This document shows positions 1 to 12,784 of a stretch of 64,000 nt of DNA, piece after piece. The position numbers and the translations under genes are program-made. Source of the stretch: Phycisphaerales bacterium (GTDB taxonomy: Bacteria > Planctomycetota > Phycisphaerae > Phycisphaerales > UBA1924); contig JAEPOJ010000007.1 in the NCBI GenBank assembly GCA_017642965.1, forward strand, positions 44,330-108,329. The letters run 5' to 3'. The notes beneath the pieces are model-generated. The model made no database searches. It saw nothing but the letters and a program-made list of their open reading frames with translations, and had not been told where the DNA came from. Position 1 is the stretch's first letter. Each line of letters begins with the position of its first letter.

Positions 1-674
1 GAGACATCTCGCAAGGATCGCTCACACTCATCCGCCGAGTTCTTCCCGTCATGATCACACGGGCGGCCATCCCCGCTGGGGATCCGGCTCTTCCGCGCGG
101 CTTCGATGCTCCCGTGCTTCGCTACATCGATCGCATGCTGAAACACCTTGAGTACACCCGGTGACGGCTCGTTTGGATGATCCCATCTTGGCTCAGACCA
201 GTTGATCCACTCGCTCCCGCCGAAGGATGGTTGCTCCTCGTTGTCTTTATACTCCCAGAGCTCGGAGGGGATCGATGCGATCTCACCCATTGATGAATCG
301 ATCACTTCGCCCTTTTTGGGGTCGATCGCTGCCAGTAGCACGAGGACCGCCATCCGCGCACGCATGCGCCGATCGTCAATGCTCGCGTTCGCTTGGAAGT
401 CCAGGTGATTGTCGTATCGGTGCTGATCCGGGTATCGCAAACAATCCAGCGCCGCCACAAGGCGCATGAACAGGACCTGCTCCGGGGACTCCTCCACGGC
501 GTATGTCTCACCGGGCCCGAGCGGGTCAGGATCGTCGATCCTCACTGTTTCCTCGCTGAACTTCGCGTCGAGGGATTGCCCCGCGAGGGTGAACTGCAAC
601 TGATCTTCCTTGACGAGCTCGCGAGCGTGGTGGACAAGCTCATCCCGTTGTGAAGCGTGGCTAGGTGAAATCAT
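1..674 (-). CDS. Hypothetical protein, partial (3' end beyond window)
   Basis: The minus strand is open from an ATG at 674 to the left edge without a stop, giving at least 224 residues. An AAGGAG ribosome binding site sits about seven bases before the ATG, which fixes the start. The protein begins MISPSHASQRDELVHHAREL and has no signal peptide or membrane segment. It is rich in Asp, Glu and Trp further on, and contains a helical hydrophobic stretch (MRARMAVLVLLAAIDP). I do not recognise a family. Small plus-strand frames in this stretch are shadows of it. The real end and length cannot be seen. Confidence is high that it is a gene and nil for function. Confidence 0.8.
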   Translation of the reverse strand, partial: MISPSHASQRDELVHHARELVKEDQLQFTLAGQSLDAKFSEETVRIDDPDPLGPGETYAVEESPEQVLFMRLVAALDCLRYPDQHRYDNHLDFQANASIDDRRMRARMAVLVLLAAIDPKKGEVIDSSMGEIASIPSELWEYKDNEEQPSFGGSEWINWSEPRWDHPNEPSPGVLKVFQHAIDVAKHGSIEAARKSRIPSGDGRPCDHDGKNSADECERSLRDV

Positions 675-817
675 GAACGACTCCTTTCGTCTGGCTGCGG
701 GTTCCACCCGCATGGATATGACGCACTACCGTATACCGAATAGTACCCAATCAAAATAAGTCCTGGGGCAGCCGCCTCAGTTCAGAGATTTCCAGGATAA
801 GAGAGTGGGTTTTCGAA

Positions 818-886
818 CACTACGCGCGCGCGGAGTGGGCATAAAACTCGAAGAATCGTCGGACTTTCGAGACCACTACGCGCGCG
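818..886 (+). repeat. Short direct repeat CACTACGCGCGCG in the 675-1002 gap
   Basis: CACTACGCGCGCG occurs at 818-830 and again at 874-886, each preceded by a TTTCGA a few bases upstream. The 328-bp gap 675-1002 otherwise shows no coding frame of merit; its right end carries the terminator of the haloperoxidase-like gene. The meaning of the repeat is unknown. Confidence 0.5.
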
Positions 887-948
887 TGCGCGAAGCAAGG
901 CGTATGCCGAAACTGTTATGCGGCAAGGGGATGCAGTAAGTCACACAA

Positions 949-975
949 TATAAAACCCCGCAGCGAGCGCGGGGT
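949..975 (-). terminator. Intrinsic terminator of the haloperoxidase-like gene
   Basis: Read on the minus strand, ACCCCGC / GCGGGGT form a seven-pair stem around a seven-base loop, followed directly by TTTATAT. It lies about 30 bases past the stop of the minus-strand gene ending at 1003. Confidence 0.75.
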
Positions 976-1002
976 GCGTAGGGAATCAATCTGTCAATCG
1001 TG

Positions 1003-3171
1003 TTACGGACAGCCACCCGTGTACGCATCGAGGAAGTCCATCACATCCATCGCGTCGAGTTGGAGATCGCCGTTCATGTCGGCAAGCAGATCGTCCGCAA
1101 GGTAGGCGACGATATAGCCGCTGACATCGTAGAAGTTGAGTGTCCCGTCGGGCTTGAAGTCCGCGGGGCACGACTTGAGCCCGTTGTAGTACCTGCGTGC
1201 TTCTGTGAATGCTTCTGGGCCGATCTCCAGACCCATGTACCGACCCGGAAGATCATCCGCAGGCGGATGGATCCCGCCCCAGATCCGTGAGAGCGATGTC
1301 TGATCGGACGCGTCCGCGTACTTTGCCCATTGCAGGGTGATGTCCATGGACGGCCCGTCCTCGAAGACAAGGAACTCGTTCATCGGCGCTTCGAACTCGC
1401 CCATCCCGCCGGGGAAGTACTCGCTCCCCGTGAGCATGGACATGATCTCCGCTGCGGCGCGAGAGAACACCGAGTGCCCTGAGACATACCCCGCGAACGG
1501 CGGGCTGACAAAGCTCGGGCGCTGGTACGGCCACCAGTTGTCCGCGAGAATCCAACCCACGCCTGCGACATCGGTATCTGGGTCGTTGATGAACTCAGGA
1601 CCCTTCCAGGCCTTGACCGCGATCTTGCCCTCACTCCCCGCGAGGTGCTCATGGCGCTCACCCGGCGCGGTCGTCTCAACGGTGACCACTTCGATGTAAT
1701 CGGGGATGAGATTGATGCCTTCAGGATGGAAACTGGGCATGCTCGGATCTGAGCATTGACCACGATCGCACATGTACCGTATCGCGGATACGGGTCGAGG
1801 ATAGTCGTAGTACCCCTTCACCGACCACGCAGAGATCGCGCTGTCGTGCATACCGCCGCCGAGCGCGAGGTACGATTTCACATCGTACTCGAGCGGATCG
1901 AGGACGGGACCTTGACCCATGAACTGCCCGTTGTGCTCTGGATGATCCGTGACATAGTGCAACACCGAGAACCAGTGACCCGGGGGAGTCTCTGAATCCG
2001 GACCATCGGCCCAGAACTCCGCAAGGACACGCGCGTAATCACCCAATGGCACCATCTGAGGCTCGTAGGGCAACCCGGTGCTCGGGTTCACATCGTACCC
2101 CTCACCCCAATCGCCCCCGTTGAGCTTGTCATAAAAGTCTGTCTCCTCCGAGATCGAGGGGATCGGAGCGTTTCCGAATGTCGCGGGGGAGATATCCACC
2201 ATGGTCCCCGTTGCGGGATCGAGGTGTGAAGACCAGGTGACGACTGTCTCATACCCCCACTTGTAACGCAGGTCTTCTGCGGGCTCGCCGTTGATGCGTG
2301 GCGGATCTCCTGGATCGTGCCAGACCTGCCAGGTGAACCCGTCACGCTGCTTGACCTGAACATCGTCCTGATCCATCGCGAACGGGGTTACCTCGCCCCA
2401 TTCCGGGCTTAGAAAGTCCGGGTACCCCGTGGGGATCGGGTTACCAGATTGATCAACAAAGAACTGCAACGCGAGCGGTTGCCAACGGTTCGGATCAAGC
2501 ATGTCCGGGTTACCCGGGAAGTCAGGGAGCAAGGGCGGGTTCACCGGCTCATAGATCAGGTTCGCGTAATCGAGCTGCTCGTTGGACCCGTCCGTGAGAC
2601 CGAACTGGATGACAGATTCCGCGATCCGGTTTCCAAGCGCCGCGGGAGTATCACCAGCCGTGTCCGTAATGGAGATGTCATACCCGAGTTCACTCATGAG
2701 CATATCGTACTCCGGGTACATCTCGATCGCAGCCGGGGAGAACGCGAACCGATGACGGAGGATCCGATACATCGCGTAACTGATCGCTTCCTCCCGTGCG
2801 AGTTGCACATCGTCGGAGCTCATCGATTCGTTGTGAAACACCTGATCCGTCCCGGGCTCGAACGCTGCCCATGCGTCCCACATCGCTGCGGATGTGTGAT
2901 ACAGGTTGCGCGAATGGATCGTCGGGCGCGCAAAGTCACGCCGGATCGAATCGAGCAACAGCTCACTCCACATGCGAGCAACGGAATGCTCAATCCCTCG
3001 TTGTTCAGCAAGATCACGACGGACTGCTGCTGAGCGATGCTCAAGCGGTCGCATCTTGGTCGTCGGTACCACATCGGGGGTTTCCGATGAACTTGAAACC
3101 TGTGCTTCTACGGTTGCGGGCAGCCCCACCAACCCGGCGAACAGGACAACTTGACAAAGCGAAAGTTTCAT
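1003..3171 (-). CDS. Secreted vanadium-haloperoxidase-like (PAP2 superfamily) protein with dockerin-like tail
   Basis: 722 residues from an ATG at 3171 that follows a GGAGG site six bases away; a longer frame exists upstream but only this start gives a signal peptide (MKLSLCQVVLFAGLVGLPA). All three vanadate-pocket motifs of the vanadium haloperoxidase/acid phosphatase fold are visible: KX6RP (K452, R459), SGH (S564-H566) and RX5H (R629, H635), with the R-to-H spacing known from fungal chloroperoxidase. Residues 668-722 form two EF-hand-like dockerin-type repeats starting CPAD and ending GGCP, as in other secreted proteins of this window. Expected role is halide oxidation or phosphatase-type chemistry outside the cytoplasm; the substrate is unknown. 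It is monocistronic and followed by a terminator. Confidence 0.88.
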   Translation of the reverse strand: MKLSLCQVVLFAGLVGLPATVEAQVSSSSETPDVVPTTKMRPLEHRSAAVRRDLAEQRGIEHSVARMWSELLLDSIRRDFARPTIHSRNLYHTSAAMWDAWAAFEPGTDQVFHNESMSSDDVQLAREEAISYAMYRILRHRFAFSPAAIEMYPEYDMLMSELGYDISITDTAGDTPAALGNRIAESVIQFGLTDGSNEQLDYANLIYEPVNPPLLPDFPGNPDMLDPNRWQPLALQFFVDQSGNPIPTGYPDFLSPEWGEVTPFAMDQDDVQVKQRDGFTWQVWHDPGDPPRINGEPAEDLRYKWGYETVVTWSSHLDPATGTMVDISPATFGNAPIPSISEETDFYDKLNGGDWGEGYDVNPSTGLPYEPQMVPLGDYARVLAEFWADGPDSETPPGHWFSVLHYVTDHPEHNGQFMGQGPVLDPLEYDVKSYLALGGGMHDSAISAWSVKGYYDYPRPVSAIRYMCDRGQCSDPSMPSFHPEGINLIPDYIEVVTVETTAPGERHEHLAGSEGKIAVKAWKGPEFINDPDTDVAGVGWILADNWWPYQRPSFVSPPFAGYVSGHSVFSRAAAEIMSMLTGSEYFPGGMGEFEAPMNEFLVFEDGPSMDITLQWAKYADASDQTSLSRIWGGIHPPADDLPGRYMGLEIGPEAFTEARRYYNGLKSCPADFKPDGTLNFYDVSGYIVAYLADDLLADMNGDLQLDAMDVMDFLDAYTGGCP

Positions 3172-3373
3172 GACGCTCCTCCACGAGACAATGTGATGTG
3201 TGATGGGCAACGATCCTGCGAGATCACCCCGCGCTACTCTACAGATCTGATCCCACGACACAACCCCCATCGTCCCAGATTTTGATCGCGACTCGTGGAG
3301 GGAATCACCGAATGGACCGCCGCGCCGATAACCTCGCTACTCTATATATCGCACGCGCGAAGGTGATCGCATG

Positions 3374-3405
3374 TTTACCCCCACGACGAGGGTAAAAGTT
3401 TTTTT
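3374..3405 (+). promoter_or_regulatory. Inverted repeat TTTACCC-N9-GGGTAAA plus T-run upstream of the metal efflux operon
   Basis: TTTACCC (3374-3380) and GGGTAAA (3390-3396) are perfect arms around nine bases, followed by AGTTTTTTT. It lies about 75 bases before the first gene of the metal module. Two readings are possible: an operator of the TACCC...GGGTA kind used by copper-sensing CsoR repressors, or an intrinsic terminator/attenuator in the leader because of the T-run. No regulator gene is adjacent to decide between them. Confidence 0.45.
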
Positions 3406-3469
3406 GGAAATACTTCCGCCGTCTCGATTGTTGATCGGATGATCCTGAATCGGTAGACTGAAACTGCAC

Positions 3470-3904
3470 ATGAACCGCGTCCACCTCATCCTGTTCATTG
3501 CTGCATCCCTACTCGGGATGCGGGGGGGGTATTCCATCTGGAGTTCATCGCAGTCCAGTGCGCCCGCGATGGGTTCTGATCCGTGCGTGATGATGGGGTG
3601 TCACGAGGTGATCCGCGAGGTCTCGTGTTGTGGCACCGAGACTGTCCGCACATACTGTGCGATGAGCAACGGCCCGTGCACCTGCGGCATCACCCCCGAC
3701 GATGCCCCTGCGCCCGCCGAGCCCATGCCCATGCCATCGCGTGATCGCGACTCGATGCCGATGACGCGTGCCCCGCCCGCGAGCATCCAACTCATCACGA
3801 CCGAACTCCCCACGCGCCTCCTCTCGATCGCCCGAATGGGCTCGATCCGCGCGGGGTTCTCGCACAACCAGGCACAGGCACTCCTGGGCGTCTGGCAACG
3901 ATAG
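3470..3904 (+). CDS. Small Cys-rich secreted protein at head of metal efflux operon
   Basis: 144 residues with an N-terminal hydrophobic segment (MNRVHLILFIAASLLGM) that looks like a signal peptide or anchor. Residues about 38-75 hold nine Cys in CVMMGC, VSCCG, TYC and CTC patterns together with His and Met, which suggests a soft-metal site. The second half is Pro/Met-rich, then helical (LLSIARMGSIRAG). No family is recognised. It precedes the TolC-like gene by 86 bases on the same strand, so co-transcription with the copper/silver efflux genes is likely, and a periplasmic metal-binding accessory role is inferred. The ribosome binding site is weak. Confidence is good as a gene and low for function. 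Confidence 0.65.
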   Translation: MNRVHLILFIAASLLGMRGGYSIWSSSQSSAPAMGSDPCVMMGCHEVIREVSCCGTETVRTYCAMSNGPCTCGITPDDAPAPAEPMPMPSRDRDSMPMTRAPPASIQLITTELPTRLLSIARMGSIRAGFSHNQAQALLGVWQR

Positions 3905-3990
3905 AGACGCGCCCCACAGGGACGGTGCGCGCTGCGCATGCCGACCCGTGACGCGTTCTCTTCGGACCAGACCTCACCAGGACCATTGCC

Positions 3991-5421
3991 ATGAACCGGA
4001 CCATCCTGTTCGCGTGCGCGTCGTCGCTGACGCTCATGGGGTGCACGAGCGACCCGCTCGCGCCGCGCCCAACCCACACGCTGACCCGCTCGATCGACCC
4101 ATCGTCGCCCGCATCGCCCGTGCCCTCGCGCTTCCGCGTAGGAACTGACGAGCACCCGCACACGCCCGCGTCGATCACCGACACCCCGAGCACGCCCGAC
4201 GAGTTCGTGCGCCTGGCGCTGTACCGCTCGCCCGAGCTCGAACGCGCGTACCAGCAATGGGTCGCGATGGGCGAACGCGTCACCCAGGCGGGCGTGCTTC
4301 CCGATCCGCGTTTGAGCGTGGGGTTCTTTGCCAACGAGGTCGAGACCCGTGTCGGTGCCCAGCAGGCCCGCATCGGGCTCTCCCAGCAGCTCCCCTGGTC
4401 GGGCAAACGCCGCGCAGCGCAGGACGCAGCAAGCGCCGAGGCCCGGGCAGCTTGGGTCCGGTACACCGCGATCGAACGCTCCATCACCCGGCGCGTCATC
4501 ACCACCCTCTCCGCCCTCCACGAGCTCGATGGCACCATCGACATCACCCGCGAGAGCCTGAGCCTGCTCGCATCGTTCGAGGACTCCATCCGCGCCCGGT
4601 ACCGGGTTGGGACGGGCTCGCACCCCGACCTGGTCCGCGTGCAGGTCGAGCTGGGTATGCTCGACGATCAGCTCGTGTCGCTCCAGTCCTCGCGCGCCCC
4701 CCTCGTCGCCCAGCTCAACGCGCTCCTCGATCGCCCTCACGACACGCCCGTCGCGCCCATCGCCGATCTCCCGATCCCCGCGCTCGACGCGACGCTTGAC
4801 GAGCTCATCGCCCGCGCGGGCAACACCAACCCATCACTCATCGCGCTGGGCGAACGCGTCCGGGCGGAGCAGTCCCGCACCGAGATCGCCCGGTACGCGA
4901 GCAAGCCCGAGCTAGGCATCGGGGTCGAGACGATCCTCACCAACGACGCGATCAACCCCAATACCCCAGAGAGTGGCGACGACCCGCTCATCCTGAGCTT
5001 CAACCTCAACCTCCCCATCTGGCGCGACAAGTACGACGCGCAGGTCCGCGAGTCCATCGCCAACCGGCTCGCCCTCGCCCATGAGCACGACGCGCTCCGC
5101 AACGACCTGAGCGCCCGCATCGCACGCGCCCACTTCGACTACACCGATGCCCGCCGACGCGCCGGGCTCTACGAGCACACCCTCATCCCCAAAGCGACCG
5201 AGTCCATCCAGTCCATCCTCGCGTCCTTCCGCACCGGCTCGGGCGGGTTCACCGACCTGCTCGATGCCCAACGCACCCTCCTCGAGTTCGAGCGCAGCGC
5301 CCTCCGCGCTCAGAGCGCCCAGGGCATCGCCCTCGCCCAGATCCACGAGCTCATCGGGATCTCCGACGCGAGCGCCAACCACAACGACTCCGAACCAACG
5401 AACACGGAGACCCACCCATGA
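3991..5421 (+). CDS. TolC-family outer membrane efflux lipoprotein (CusC/CzcC-like)
   Basis: 476 residues. The N-terminus has a lipoprotein signal with lipobox LMGC (Cys18). The rest is two long alpha-helical repeats of the outer membrane efflux family, with the typical LRVARYRVGTG-like turn seen here as IRARYRVGTGSHPDLVRVQ and again as ILASFRTGSGGFTDLLDAQ. Expected role is the outer membrane channel of a tripartite heavy-metal RND pump. An AGGA site precedes the ATG. Its stop codon overlaps the start of the adaptor gene by four bases (ATGA), so the two are translationally coupled. Length fits the family. Confidence 0.92.
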   Translation: MNRTILFACASSLTLMGCTSDPLAPRPTHTLTRSIDPSSPASPVPSRFRVGTDEHPHTPASITDTPSTPDEFVRLALYRSPELERAYQQWVAMGERVTQAGVLPDPRLSVGFFANEVETRVGAQQARIGLSQQLPWSGKRRAAQDAASAEARAAWVRYTAIERSITRRVITTLSALHELDGTIDITRESLSLLASFEDSIRARYRVGTGSHPDLVRVQVELGMLDDQLVSLQSSRAPLVAQLNALLDRPHDTPVAPIADLPIPALDATLDELIARAGNTNPSLIALGERVRAEQSRTEIARYASKPELGIGVETILTNDAINPNTPESGDDPLILSFNLNLPIWRDKYDAQVRESIANRLALAHEHDALRNDLSARIARAHFDYTDARRRAGLYEHTLIPKATESIQSILASFRTGSGGFTDLLDAQRTLLEFERSALRAQSAQGIALAQIHELIGISDASANHNDSEPTNTETHP

Positions 5422-7445
5422 AGACCCCACGCATCCCCACGCCCGTGCGCTGGATCTGGAACCACACCGCTGCGTTCATCGCGCTGGCGCTCATCGTGAT
5501 CGCGTTCGTAATCGGGGTCCGCATGGGCACCACCGGAGATCCCACTGTCACTTCCCACGCGCACGGGCACGAAAACCCATCATCTGACAGTGACAGTGGT
5601 GACACCGATCCCCAGATGTACACCTGCTCGATGCACCCGTCCGTGCGCCTGCCCGACCCGGACGCCAAGTGCCCGATCTGTTTCATGGACCTCATCCCCG
5701 TGCGCGAGGGCGACACGGGCGATCCCAACACGCTCGTGCTCTCCGAGTCCGAGACCATCGCGGCCCGCGTGGAGACCACACGCGTCTCGCGCTATGTCCC
5801 CACGAGCACCCTCCGATTGTTCGGCACCATCGAACTCGACGAGACCACCGTCGAACGTATCAGCGCCTACTTCCCCGGACGCATCGAGACCCTGTACGCG
5901 AACTTCCTGGGCGCTCGCGTGAGCAAGGGCGATCACCTCGCCCAGATGTACGCCCCCGAGCTGCTCGCGGCGTTCGAGGAGCTCCGACAGGCCGCCATCT
6001 CCGCGTCACAATCAAACACCATGAGCGACATCGTCCGTGAGAGTTCAATCGCAACCCTCAACGCGTCCCGCGAGCGCCTGCGACTCTACGGGATCGACGA
6101 GTCACTCATCGATCAAATCGAACACGAGGGGTACGATCAGGACACCTTCACCATCGACGCGCCCCGCGGGGGCACCATCACCCACATCGACGCACGCGAG
6201 GGCGCGTATGTCCAGACGGGCACGCCCATCCTCACCATCGCGGACCTCACCCACCTGTGGGTCGATCTGCAGGCTTACGAATCCCAGATCGGGCAGATCC
6301 GATGGGGTCAACACGTCGCGTTCCGTGTCGAGTCACACCCCGGGGAATCCTTCGAGGGGCGCGTGTCGTTCATCGATCCCGTCATCAACCCGATGACCCG
6401 CACCGCGACGATCCGCGTCGCGGTCGACAACCCCGATCGCACGCTCAAGCCCGGGATGTTCGCCAGCGCCACCATCGCCGTCGAGCTCGACGGGATGACC
6501 CACGCGATCGACCCGGAACTGCTCGGGCGATATGTCTGCCCGATGCACCCCACAGAGATCCACGACACCCCGGGCGTGTGCACGATCTGCTCGATGGACC
6601 TGGTCCCCATCGAGTCGATGATCGACACGAGCGCACACGAGGAACACACCACCCCGCCCATCGTCGTCCCCGCGAGTGCGGTGCTCTTCACCGGGACGCG
6701 CTCGCTCGTCTACACCCAGATCGACGACGAGAACGGGTTCCGGTACACCCCGACGGAGATCACCCTTGGGCAACGCGCGGGCAACGCGTACATCGTGCTC
6801 GACGGGCTCAAGGAGAATGATCGGATCGTGACCAACGGCGCATTCCGGATCGACAGCTCGATGCAGATCGCAGCCAAGCCGAGCATGATGTCGATGGAGT
6901 CCGACGCTCCTGCCACCACTGGCACTGCTAGTTCACGCCCCAGCGGGTTCAAAAACGGGTATACCAGCAGTGTCAACGCGTACCTCGACGCGCAGGAAGC
7001 GCTCGCGGACGACGACCTGAGCGCGTACAACACCCACGCCCAGCGCCTCATCGACGCGATCGACGCGACACCCGCTGCGGGTCTGCTGGGCGAGGACCTG
7101 GGCACCTGGCGCACCAGCGCCAAGGCCCTGCGCCCGAGCGCACCCTACGACGACATCGAGATCGCCCGCGCCGACTTCGAGCCCATGAGCAACGCGATCT
7201 TCGCGCTCATCGATCAGTTCGGTGTCCCCGAGGGCGCACCGCTCTACATCGCCTACTGCCCGATGGCCTTCGACTTCACCGGCGCGGACTGGCTCCAGCG
7301 CACCGAGACGATCGACAACCCGTACTTCGGCGCCACCATGCTCCGATGCGGCGAGGTCCTCCGCACCATCGAGCCCGACGCGTCGCAACCAACCCCCAAG
7401 CGCCCACCCGCGGGCGCCCCCGCCCATGATCACGGGGGGCACTGA
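5418..7445 (+). CDS. RND efflux periplasmic adaptor with two heavy-metal-binding CxMHP modules (CusB-like)
   Basis: 675 residues. One N-terminal membrane segment (about 14-34) is followed by a heavy-metal-binding module (YTCSMHPSVR...CPICFMDLIP, about 69-97). Then come the barrel-sandwich/hairpin adaptor core (PGRIETLYANFLGARVSKGD), a second metal module (YVCPMHPTEI...CTICSMDLVP, about 373-400), and a C-terminal DUF3347-like domain with YCPMAFDF. Two metal modules plus a DUF3347 tail make it longer than CusB (about 400). It should couple the CusA-like pump to the TolC-like channel and hand over Cu(I)/Ag(I) through Cys, His and Met. It overlaps the upstream gene by four bases and lies two bases before the pump gene. 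Confidence 0.93.
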   Translation: MKTPRIPTPVRWIWNHTAAFIALALIVIAFVIGVRMGTTGDPTVTSHAHGHENPSSDSDSGDTDPQMYTCSMHPSVRLPDPDAKCPICFMDLIPVREGDTGDPNTLVLSESETIAARVETTRVSRYVPTSTLRLFGTIELDETTVERISAYFPGRIETLYANFLGARVSKGDHLAQMYAPELLAAFEELRQAAISASQSNTMSDIVRESSIATLNASRERLRLYGIDESLIDQIEHEGYDQDTFTIDAPRGGTITHIDAREGAYVQTGTPILTIADLTHLWVDLQAYESQIGQIRWGQHVAFRVESHPGESFEGRVSFIDPVINPMTRTATIRVAVDNPDRTLKPGMFASATIAVELDGMTHAIDPELLGRYVCPMHPTEIHDTPGVCTICSMDLVPIESMIDTSAHEEHTTPPIVVPASAVLFTGTRSLVYTQIDDENGFRYTPTEITLGQRAGNAYIVLDGLKENDRIVTNGAFRIDSSMQIAAKPSMMSMESDAPATTGTASSRPSGFKNGYTSSVNAYLDAQEALADDDLSAYNTHAQRLIDAIDATPAAGLLGEDLGTWRTSAKALRPSAPYDDIEIARADFEPMSNAIFALIDQFGVPEGAPLYIAYCPMAFDFTGADWLQRTETIDNPYFGATMLRCGEVLRTIEPDASQPTPKRPPAGAPAHDHGGH

Positions 7446-7447
7446 GC

Positions 7448-11139
<3,692 letters not shown>

Positions 11140-11143
<4 letters not shown>

Positions 11144-12051
11144 AGACCACACTGATGACCACGCTCATCGCGTGCGCCTGCTGCGCACCCGTGTCCCTCG
11201 CGCAGGACCACCACGGCGATCACGCCGACCACGCACACCACGACACAAACGCACCCGTCAACACCATGTGCCCCATCGGGCAAGAGCCCATCGTCGAGGG
11301 TGTTCCCACGATCGAGTACAAGGGCAATACCATCGCGTTCTGCTGCCCGGGGTGCGACAAGGAGTTCATGGGGTGGGACGAGTCGAAACGCGACGCGTTC
11401 GTCGCCCTCGCCAAGGCCGGCAAAGAACCAGGAGAGCACCACGCGAAGGGCGATGTCAAAGCCATGGACGCGATGCCCGTCAAGAGCCAACCCTATACCC
11501 TCTCCACCTGCCCTGTCTCGGGTGAGCCCCTCGGTTCCATGGGCGACCCGGTCGTGAAGGAGATCGACGGGCGCGAGGTGCGCTTCTGCTGCAAGATGTG
11601 CGTCGGACGGTTCGAGAAGAACAAGGACGAGTACTTCAAGAAGATCGACGAGCAGATGATCGCGGATCAGCTCCCGTACTACCCCATGACAACCTGCGCA
11701 ATCTCCGGCGAACCCCTGAGCGAGGACGGCGAGGACATCGCGATCAACCTCATCCACGCCAACCGGCTCGTGCGTCTGTGCTGCAAGTCCTGTGTCAAGG
11801 AGTTCAACAAGAACCCCGGCGCGTACATCGCCAAGATCGACAAGGCCGCCGCCGACGCGCAGCGAGCAGACTACCCGCTCGACAAGTGCATGATCGGAGG
11901 CAAGCTCGGTTCCATGGGCGATCCCTCCGAGATCGTCCTCGCGGGTCGTCTGGTCCGGTTCTGCTGCGCCATGTGCGAACCCAAGGTGATTGCAGACCCC
12001 GCCAAGTACCTCGCCCAGCTCGACGAGGCATGGGCGAAGCAGAACCCGTAA
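11140..12051 (+). CDS. Periplasmic protein with four TRASH/YHS-like metal-binding repeats
   Basis: 303 residues from an ATG preceded by AAAGGAG and overlapping the pump stop by four bases. A signal peptide (MKTTLMTTLIACACCAPVSLA) precedes a His-rich stretch. Four repeats of about 45-60 residues follow. Each has an upstream Cys (CPIGQEP, CPVSGEP, CAISGEP, CMIGGK) and a downstream CC-x2-C motif (FCCPGCDKEF, FCCKMCVGRF, LCCKSCVKEF, FCCAMCEPKV). This Cys layout is that of TRASH/YHS-type metal-binding domains. A periplasmic copper/silver sponge or chaperone for the pump is inferred. Tandem duplication is evident, since repeats two and four share a GSMGDP segment. Confidence 0.88.
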
Positions 12052-12071
12052 CGAGTGTCATGTAAGTGTGA

Positions 12072-12091
12072 ATCCGCTTTAACGGGCGGAT
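12072..12091 (+). terminator. Weak hairpin after the four-repeat metal protein
   Basis: ATCCGC / GCGGAT can pair around eight bases just after the stop. No T-run follows, so it may be an attenuator or RNA-stabilising hairpin rather than a terminator. It separates the overlapping efflux genes from the two following membrane genes. Confidence 0.3.
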
Positions 12092-12160
12092 CACGCATTG
12101 TTCATCTCAATGTGCTTTGGTCCGAATAGGTACACACACGCAAAAGAAGAGGATACAAAG

Positions 12161-12718
12161 ATGAATCACGAAGATAATCACCAAGAGCACAACTCGAAGA
12201 ACGCGCCGTACATCCGTTTCGCACTCATGATTCTCACCTCCATGACTGTCATGTTTTTCCTGATGTACTTGCACTCGTATCAGATACTGGACCACGCCTG
12301 GTTCAGTGAGACTCGGTTCTTCATGACGATGATCATGGGCGGTGGGATGATCGTCGTGATGCTCCTGTTCATGCTCAAGATGTACAACAGCACCACGAAA
12401 AACATCATCACGATCGCCATTGCGTTCCTATTGCTCGCGGGGGGGGGCGCGCTGGTCCGATCGCAGATCACTGTTTCTGATCGTGATTACATGGAGGGGA
12501 TGATCCCGCACCACTCCATCGCGATCCTGACAAGTGAGCGTGCACAGATCAAGGATGTTCGGGTGCGCAAGCTCGCCGACGAGATCATCAAGGCCCAGCG
12601 CCGCGAGATAAAAGAAATGGAGTGGCTAATCGCGGATATCAAGGCCAACGGGATCGCTGAAACAGACGCTGAGGGAGACGCGAGGCCGGTACCCGAGTTT
12701 CAGAGCACACCTGAGTAA
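12161..12718 (+). CDS. DUF305-domain membrane protein
   Basis: 185 residues. The ATG at 12161 follows an AGAGG site; a longer frame from 12098 is less likely. A His/Asn-rich head (MNHEDNHQEHNSK) is followed by three hydrophobic helices (about 16-35, 46-68, 75-93). The C-terminal half is DUF305, recognisable by DYMEGMIPHHSIAILTSE and the following helix KLADEIIKAQRREIKEMEWL. Many DUF305 proteins sit next to copper resistance genes and the PHH motif is a plausible metal ligand; the biochemical role is not established. Here it lies directly downstream of the efflux genes, supporting a metal-related job. Confidence 0.9.
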   Translation: MNHEDNHQEHNSKNAPYIRFALMILTSMTVMFFLMYLHSYQILDHAWFSETRFFMTMIMGGGMIVVMLLFMLKMYNSTTKNIITIAIAFLLLAGGGALVRSQITVSDRDYMEGMIPHHSIAILTSERAQIKDVRVRKLADEIIKAQRREIKEMEWLIADIKANGIAETDAEGDARPVPEFQSTPE

Positions 12719-12784
12719 TCAACAAAGCCGGATCCTTAACTGTCTCAGATCTGGAAACAACCCACACACTTTCACGAGGTTCAC

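Noticed and set aside
3374..3405. Riboswitch in the metal operon leader
   Set aside because: Only a single short stem is visible, with no recognisable aptamer architecture; operator or terminator is simpler.
3601..4740. 379-codon minus-strand frame opposite the Cys-rich and TolC-like genes
   Set aside because: It spans two plus-strand genes with clear signals, has no motif, and is Arg/Gly/Ala-rich like other shadow frames here.
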